A DNA stretch of 64,000 nt from the NCBI GenBank assembly GCA_025024175.1, contig QCXZ01000137.1:63390911-63454910 (forward strand). Direction: 5' to 3'. The translations under genes and the position numbers were made by a program. Source of the stretch: Rhyzopertha dominica. Lineage: Eukaryota > Arthropoda > Insecta > Coleoptera > Bostrichidae. The notes under the pieces were generated by a model. That model ran no database searches. It was not told the DNA's origin and saw only the letters and a list, made by a program, of their open reading frames with translations. Positions 57,198 through 64,000 of the stretch are shown one piece after another (the stretch's first letter is position 1; each line of letters opens with the position of its first letter).

Positions 57198-58780
57198 ACA
57201 GGGTGTCTCTAAAAGGTGCGAAAAAATCTAACCCAAATATCGGAGCTATAGAGTGTCAAAATTTAATTTGCTTTAAGTTTTTCATAAAAAAAATTAATAG
57301 CTCGTGTATTGTTACAATATTGGGCTAGGGGAGGAAATGGGGGTGAAACATTGATATCTGCTTTAAGTTTGATTGCAAAATGTAGAGGGCGCCGCCTGCG
57401 ATACTTTGCACACATTTAAAACGAAATAACTTTTTGAGCTACAATTGGGGTCATGTCAGGGGATCGAGCTGTGCAAATTGTGGATGCTTCATTGGCTCTA
57501 CCTATATCTACATATCTGTTTGGATAATGTTCGTTCAAATAATTACGCACGTTTAACATAAAATGTGGAGGAGCATATCGTCATGCATAAACCACATTCT
57601 TCTTCGAAGTTCCAAGGGCAATGGGTCTAATAAGTCTGGTAATTCGTTTCGCAGGTATTCCAAATAATTTTCGCCATTAAGTCGAGGTGGTAAAATGACA
57701 GGACCAACTATGAAAGCGTCTATGATTCCTGCTCACACAATGATCTTAAATTCATGCTGATAATGGGTTACTTTATTCGCATGATGTTCGTCTATAAATA
57801 AAATGTGTGTAAAGTTCATATCTTGATTTCTTTATTCTTGGATAAATCGGCAGAACATGAAATGGGTGTCTAGTAACCCTATTAACAGTATCTTCGCTCA
57901 CCCCTAATTGTAAGCTCATTCGTCTGCCGCTGAGTTCTAGATTTTCTTACCGTAACTTTATGATCATAACTAATAGAAACAGGCGCAAACCTACCTGTTT
58001 CGAGAAAACGTCTTTCAACTGCAGCGAAAGTTTTATGATTTGGTAAACGACGATTCTGAAATATTTCACCGTACACTCGGCAAGATTGTAAAGCATTTTC
58101 TTGGCAATATCCAAAAATCATTGACATAACGGTCATTTCTTCATTAGTATGACGAAAATTAAATTTGTAAATTGTTCGACAATTCATCCGTGCTTATTGT
58201 TTATTTATTCTCTTTCACGATATTCCAGTACTACTGGTATTTAAAACGAAAATAGCTGAAAAAAAGCAACGTTGTACCAAAAACAACAAGAACACAGCTC
58301 ACAATCAGAGGCCTACTACAAGACAGGCTATCAATTATCCTATTCTAATCAAAATGTAAGGCTTGAATGGATTTAGCTTCGATCTGACACCAGTCAGTTT
58401 TAGTAATAGTCTTCGCTTCAAATTGTAGTCAATTTCTACAATACATACACAAAATAAATTCTTTAAATCCAAATATCTAAAAGAACGTCTGCTCAACTCA
58501 ACTCTTAATAGGTGTATCTTTTTTAGGTAAAAGACGTTGCAGAATAAGAAACTTTGTTTAAAATAATATACAGTTCAGAAAAGTTATTTCGTTTTAAATG
58601 TATGTAAAGTACCGCAGGTGGCGCCCTTTACACTTTACAATGAAAGTAAAAGAAGATTTTTCACCCCACAAAACCTCCCGTAGCCGAATGTTGTGACAAT
58701 ACACCACCAAATGTTTATGAAAAACTAGAAGCAAATTGAAGATTTGACAAAAAATCGTCCACTTTAGGATTGAGGTAAGT
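57198..58780 (-). mobile_element. DNA transposon with 200-240-bp terminal inverted repeats
   Basis: The left arm (57198-57435) and right arm (about 58579-58780) are reverse complements with scattered differences. Matching blocks include AAAACGAAATAACTTTT at the inner edges, GGGCGCC-x-CCTGCG, TGTATTGTNACAA and GTTTTTCATAAA. The outer ends resemble ACAGGGTGTCTCTAAAAGGTG. The right terminus is blurred, so no target duplication could be read. Between the arms lies a decayed transposase on the minus strand. The long arms and the transposase family together define one structured element of about 1.58 kb, shortened inside. Confidence 0.9.
57436..58187 (-). pseudogene. Transposase relic of the long-inverted-repeat element
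   Basis: A 101-codon frame from 58187 begins FRHTNEEMTVMSMIFGYCQENA, then FQNRRLPNHKTFAAVERRFLETGRF, the N-terminal helix-turn-helix region of the family also seen at 45694. Downstream, in other frames, come PLSA-like remnants and then APPHFMLNVRNYLNEHYPNR (near 57520-57580), the region before the WPPRSPD motif, read here as SPDMTP near 57470. The left inverted arm starts almost at once after this, so the C-terminus is lost. The first catalytic block cannot be found in frame. It is not functional. Confidence 0.85.
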
Positions 58781-58919
58781 TGGGTGCTATGCTATTCGTG
58801 GTATCTAGGAATTCATTTTTAAGCACATTCGAACCTTTTATATTTCTACGCTAGCTATTACAGCACCCCACATTTCGTAGACTACTAAACTATATTTCGT
58901 CCGAGTATACAATACGCTG

Positions 58920-59620
58920 TTTACAATTTTCAACTGAACACCGTTTCCCCTCTCTTTTTTCTCTCTGTTTGCTGACCAGAACAAGTTAATCACCAGTCAC
59001 CCGGGCTTTATCCCGGACTACATTGAGATAAACGGTAGCAGGATGACCGTGATTGCAGATATGAGCGGAGGTGGACACGGACGGGAAGTCCTCTATCAAG
59101 ATCCGTACCTCACCGACCGACCGGGGCAATGGCACGCGCTCCTTGTTTTACTTCTTCCTCCGCCGCGCCGTATCCTGCCCAATTATCCAATTTTATTAGA
59201 AGAAGATAAACTCCTTTCTGATATGCCCCCGACCGTTATCTGCTTAAACAGAGGCGCGTGGGTTTTTCTTGGTCCTTCCTTAATTAACCGTCGGCATTAA
59301 TTCAGCAACGACAGAAGCCAAGGCTTGTTTTTTCTCCGCTGTCTGTCCCCTCTAAAAGAAAACAGCCAGCGGTGAATCTCTGTGCGCTGGGGTGCCGGGA
59401 GTGCGCCCAAATAAAACGATTAGAATAGATTTCAAATTAAATGGAGCATGTGATAATGTCAAGCATAACTCATACTTGCTGTTTTTATTTCCACCCACTC
59501 CCCCTATTGAAAGTGTTCGACACGGCCCACTGCAGAAGTATTTCTATTGTTGGACGAAGACACATGCAACCCTCTTTCACAAGGAAAAGAGTAGTTAGGT
59601 ACTAATGGCGGCAGGGCGAG
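58920..59620. promoter_or_regulatory. GC-richer island, candidate conserved non-coding element
   Basis: A strong block with CCTTAATTAACCG near 59277, CATTAATTCAG near 59294 and GC-rich CCGACCGACCGGGGC near 59112. Frames of 85 and 68 codons are unrecognised. Pyrimidine tracts near 58945-58970 could mimic a splice acceptor but no exon follows convincingly. Confidence 0.4.
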
Positions 59621-59690
59621 CTAAAAAACTGAACAATATTCTGCTACGTATTGAATGTTTTATATCATTTTGGTGAAACACACAGATAAT

Positions 59691-59856
59691 ATCATTTATA
59701 GAGTAAGTATATAGGCAAAACCAGTTCTATGCCGTGTTGTCTGCACTAGACCTAAACTGCACTGATGAGCTATAATAATACTGAAATAGATCTATCTGCA
59801 GTTGGTTGCGGTGCAGACAGCACAGCATAGACATGTATTTAATCATTTATAGGGTA
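59691..59856. mobile_element. Small hairpin element bounded by a 15-bp direct repeat
   Basis: CTATGCCGTGTTGTCTGCAC (59727-59746) pairs with GTGCAGACAGCACAGCATAG (59811-59830) with two mismatches, and CTGCA / TGCAG extends the arms inward. Outside this, ATCATTTATAGAGTA (59691-59705) and ATCATTTATAGGGTA (59842-59856) form a direct repeat with one mismatch, consistent with a target duplication from retroposition. The element between is about 136 bp. Confidence 0.65.
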
Positions 59857-60399
59857 TTCGATAAAACTATTTCCGAAGAATCGAGCTGAAATATTAGAAC
59901 AGGGGCAATAATCCCTGCCCACCCAGTGTGATAGAAGAGCTTCGTGGCTCTCGTAATGCATAAAAGATATTTTTCTACTCCTTCATAAGTAAATTGCTCA
60001 TTACTCGCTGTGTACTTCATTAGTAAATTCGCTATTACACACATTGTTACATAGTTACTAGCACGTAATTCTTTTACGTTACAGTTTCAAATTCGGTATT
60101 GTGTTCACAGGATGTTATCCCATGTCAGTTAATTGTTGGAAATTACACAAAAAATAGTTAATGTTTGTACAACATTATAATGAGAGCGCAGACTTTTAGT
60201 TGATGCTTTCGCCTTTTGAAAGGTATTTAGATTATATTTAAATAACATTAAATTAGAATTATAGCGTTCCAGTTATTGTAAGCAGAGGTAATTCTCCAAG
60301 TCGATCTGGCGTTTGTCAATATTTTGTTGTAACTTGTAACTGTCATTAACCTATTCCTTTTTGCTGAAAAAAGGCAATAAAATGTTGTAAAAATATAGA

Positions 60400-60775
60400 C
60401 GTCGTAGAAAAAGTATAGTACATTACTCGAGTTGTAAGACAATTATGCACTTGTGGAAATGCGTTGCTCGTACGCAAACTACAAATACCTAAAAACACAC
60501 CATCTGCGATCAATGTAAAATACCTATTACGTACGGTAAAAAAATCGCAAAGTTTTTCTAGCAACCGCCTAGCAACGGTTCGTTTTTTATCACGCTGTGC
60601 GATTTTTTTACCGTAAGTAATAGGTACAATGATCGCAAACGGTGTGCTTTTAAGTATTTATAGTACCTAGTGGTCGTAGGTAAAGTAAAGTACGTAATAC
60701 GTGTTCTAATGCAATTACGCACTCTTGGAATTAAACACTCGCCGCTACGCGTCGTACGTAACTTTTCCATTCGTG
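60400..60775. repeat. Composite inverted and direct repeat
   Basis: The 28-bp arms 60522-60549 and 60598-60625 are reverse complements with one mismatch, separated by 48 bp. Looser pairing extends outward for another 50-70 bp. In addition, on the minus strand, about 60735-60665 and 60465-60400 are direct repeats of each other (shared AAGTGCRTAATTG, ATTACGTAC/AATGTAC and CTACGAC blocks). Overlapping minus-strand frames of 72 and 70 codons are by-products of this symmetry. Confidence 0.75.
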
Positions 60776-61869
60776 AATAAAATGCTTTTTACTACACTCA
60801 TTACGTAATATACTATTACTACTTATTCATACTACACGTTCAGGTCAGGTAATCCAGTGTCGCTTTCTTAAACAAACTTTCAATCAGTGTCCTTTATACA
60901 TTTTTTTATAATTTCAACTAATTGCTCCGTTGGCAGTTTTGAATCTGTACAATGAAGACGGAGATGTACATCACATCCGGATATTTGGTTGAAATAAAAT
61001 GGAGATAATACTTTTCGAAATAGACGGATAAGACGACCAACATCAATAAATACGCCGCACGATTACAATATTTGATACCCTTGCGCTTTTTCTTCTTTTT
61101 TAAACAATGAACAGTTTACAAAAACTAGCCTAAAACTTAGATTTCAAACAATATACAGTGAGCTTGTAAGGTATGGAATAAATTCCGTAAACCTTTTTTA
61201 AATGATTTTCGCAAGATGCTTGATATCTATCTTATTCTTTGATATATAGAATGTTTAATGTTACGTTCTTCAACAACCGACATATTTATTCGCGTTTTTG
61301 CTTTTAAGGTACGACTCCATTGGCTAACCTAATTTCATCCAACGGATTTCTATAGAGTATTACAGGTGTTGGCTTTCAAACGGAAATTTTTGGAAGATAT
61401 TCGGATCCAAAGTTTTACAAATATAGATGAAAAGTGGAAATGTTTATGACTTTGTTTGTTATTACAATTTTACTCTTGTTCCTCTAAACTTTTGACGTAT
61501 TTGGCTTATTGTATGTATTTTTATTTTATCTTTTCTTTTCTCAACTATATCGACGGGAAATAATAGAATTTTTGATCATCATCGGTTACGGAGACAAGAT
61601 AATTATTTGCCGTTGATTTAATAACAAATTTCCTAATAAAGAATTAGCAAGATCGAGCAAATTTTTTTTAAGTGGACCATATAAGATATCGCCCTAGAAT
61701 GGGTCCTGCAAGAAGATGTTAAATTAAATGTATTACTTCAGCAGCAGAATAATCCAAGGTTCTCTCTTCAAATATTAGAAATTGAAAACATAGCACCCGT
61801 ATAAAGTGGTTATGGTCCAACAACTAACGATAATTATCATAACTTCAAATAATTATTACTAACCAAGGG

Positions 61870-61950
61870 GAACTCTCGAAGAACCTCCTAGATCTCCTTA
61901 TCTGAGGCCCTTTGACTACTTCTTATATGGGGTTATTAGGAAAGAAGTCA
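61870..61950 (+). pseudogene. Transposase scrap with the PPRSP..PxDYFL motif
   Basis: The plus strand reads EPPRSPYLRPFDYFLYGVIR (61889-61948), matching the WPPRSPDL-x-PxDFFLWG motif that carries the last catalytic Asp of mariner-like transposases. Here that D in SPD is Y. Nothing else of the protein was found nearby. Confidence 0.65.
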
Positions 61951-62310
61951 ACAAACGAGAAGACATAATTAGTATTAATATTACTCATTACTTACATAGG
62001 AGCTTAACCTTTTCCATTTTACTCGTTTGTTGATTTGCTTTGAATAAATATACTTTTTGAATTAAAATAACTGTTCCTAAGTCTTTATAAATTCCCGATA
62101 TTAGGTAGAATATATCCAGCGTACTAAATACTACAATGCTTGATTCATCCGATTTTTTAATTTTACATTTTTACATGTTGCTCGATGAAAATCCGTAAAA
62201 AATGCGTTTGTCACTAAAAAATTAACGACGACAAATCACGAATAAAAATTCTTTATTGCATTGTTGAAAATAACCTAAGACCAATATGTTGTATGTGCTT
62301 CGCTGATACT

Positions 62311-62474
62311 GCGAAAATGTTTACAAATCGCGAAATACTTTATGGATAACAGCAACGTCAGTATAAATTGCAAACGAAGCTCGTTCGATAATGGATACAA
62401 GTGATAGTCATGACAGTTCAGTTTGTTACTCCAGCACTACGACGTATGTTCATGACGACAAAAATCATCACTGG
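62311..62474. repeat. Dispersed repeat, copy B
   Basis: Partner of 29958-30118, in the same orientation, about 32 kb away. It is about 75-80 percent similar by eye with a small insertion (GATAGTCAT) near 62404. Confidence 0.85.
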
Positions 62475-62689
62475 ATTATTTGACCCGTTATTTAATGAAC
62501 TCCCTTTACATCTACAGATAGGAACCTGTGGTTTTCAAGATTTAGTTAAAATTCAAACTTTTGTACAGTATATTACTTGTGCAATTTATGTAGGTATACG
62601 TTATTTTGTGCTTACGATAATCTTGATCTGGATTAATCTACGGAAGAAATTCAGTTGTATTACTTGAATATTAACAACAGGCTAACATT

Positions 62690-63740
62690 TTGTTATCCCC
62701 CGCAGTTAATTCCTCATGGAAGGTGTTTAACCGCATAAGAAACCATTCAAACTTGATACAATAAAACCTGCAAGGGAAGGGCCATGTGCATTCGCACATT
62801 TGCACGTATCCTCTCGAGTCAAACACAACCAGGCACATTATACAACGAGATTGCTAAATTAAACAAACCACTGAAGGCACTCCACAGATAAGTGCGGCAA
62901 TTGCCCGCATTACTAGGTACGAAACCGCTACCCGTTTAAGCATATAACGAGAGAAGAAAATTACCCCTTCGTGTTGATCTTGGCTTTTTATGCCCAAATG
63001 TTGAGGCACGTTCCTTGTTTGCTCTGGTTTCCTGACGACAGGGAAATCGAAATCAGTTACCGGATTGTTTGATTACTGGAAGTGGAGGTTAATCTTCAAG
63101 TTTTGTGAACCCACCCACTTCGGCAGTTCACTGACCGACAAGAGATAATAAAACTCACGAATCGCTTCCCGCCTCGCTTCTACATACGGTTCGTATCCTA
63201 CGGCATCATTAATGCGAAACCTGGTATTTTCTTCATGATTCATCAGCGCTTCAGCGGCTCGGGAATGTGATGTAATGTCAGTTGTTCGCATAATGTCCAG
63301 ACATCTGGCAGATATTACGAAGGACGGTTATATTTATGAACACCGAGATGTGCAGAATTTCCAGGTTGAATTGGTGTTTTCTGGCAGTAAATATTCATTG
63401 TCACGTAGAATCTCCGGGGCCATTCGTTGGGCAATATAAATGACAATAAAGTGGAGAGGTATTTCTGGCAATGGACACAAAAACATTTCTTTTATAAACC
63501 CGCTGCATGAAAATATCCGGCTATACGCGAATATTAAAACGTCGTAAAAATGATGAATTGCCCCTTACCGATCAAAACAAAATGTGGAGCAGTAAAAAAC
63601 TAATATCCATATCGGAATCATTAAATCATTGGGAGGCACTTTCCGTTTCGTGCCTCTCTGTTTTAGGACCTATTGGAATCCAATCATGTGATTGAACGAA
63701 CGCCTGGGATCGCTCACCGAATGACGCTGGTTCAAACAGA
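62690..63740. promoter_or_regulatory. GC-richer region, candidate conserved non-coding elements
   Basis: A broad block with sub-islands near 62800-63000, 63080-63300 and 63370-63440. A 72-codon minus-strand frame (63291-63073) is hydrophilic and protein-like but unrecognised. It may hold an exon or a regulatory element; neither can be shown here. Confidence 0.3.
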
Positions 63741-64000
63741 AATTTGCATTATTTATTAGCTGGCAATCTTGGTTTAAGTATAGAAATCTTTCAGCTCCAT
63801 TTCCTAATCCAATTTCTTGGATAATCGTTATAGAAATTTAAGATGAGATAGCATCCTATATATGCTGTTGTGATTTTTTTTCCGGCGTGAAACACCTTTG
63901 TTTTTTATGAACGGTTGCAACTTCTTCGCTGTTTTATATTAAAAAATAGTGGCTCTCATATGGCAAAAAGGGCACATCATAGCATTTTGATTTTGGTTAT

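Overview
This 64-kb window looks like AT-rich nuclear DNA from an insect. I infer this from the mariner, gypsy, Penelope-like and SINE content, the lack of any bacterial-style gene packing, and isolated single-base ambiguities typical of a eukaryotic draft assembly. A beetle-like genome is a guess only. I found no convincing host protein-coding exon, rRNA gene or canonical tRNA gene. The window reads as a gene desert or a very large intron.

Three components explain most of what can be recognised. (1) One young Ty3/gypsy LTR retrotransposon (46386-51410, minus strand) has matching 437-bp LTRs, a 4-bp target duplication, a primer binding site, a polypurine tract, TATA and poly(A) signals, and open gag and pol frames. 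Its integrase catalytic core is missing by an in-frame deletion. (2) A dense layer of decayed transposons: several mariner-like transposase relics (381-1232, 27120-27500, 27955-28555), a second transposase family carried by a long-inverted-repeat element (57198-58780) and by a relic that the gypsy element split in two (45694-46385 plus 51415-51545), a Penelope-like relic with GIY-YIG remnants (12340-13330), LINE reverse transcriptase scraps, tRNA-headed SINEs, several terminal-inverted-repeat elements (7173-7927, 9338-9545, 23862-24035, 30462-30857, 44581-44833), a long-arm fold-back element (about 1525-2890), and a decayed copy of a multicopy insect protein family (35999-36830). (3) About seventeen GC-richer, low-repeat islands of 0.3-1 kb, separated by AT-rich DNA and rich in TAATTA and ATGCAAAT-type motifs. 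They look like conserved non-coding or enhancer blocks, but only alignment could prove that.

Layout: 1-3000 mariner relic, SINE and fold-back element; 3000-7000 two islands; 7000-10000 cluster of small mobile elements; 10800-11500 island; 12000-15700 retroelement relics; 16900-26000 islands with one very clean MITE; 25700-31300 transposase relics, repeats and a MITE; 32000-44000 islands and one protein relic; 44500-51550 nested transposons around the gypsy element; 51800-64000 islands, the long-inverted-repeat transposon and several hairpin repeats. All identifications rest on motifs read by eye; no database search was possible.
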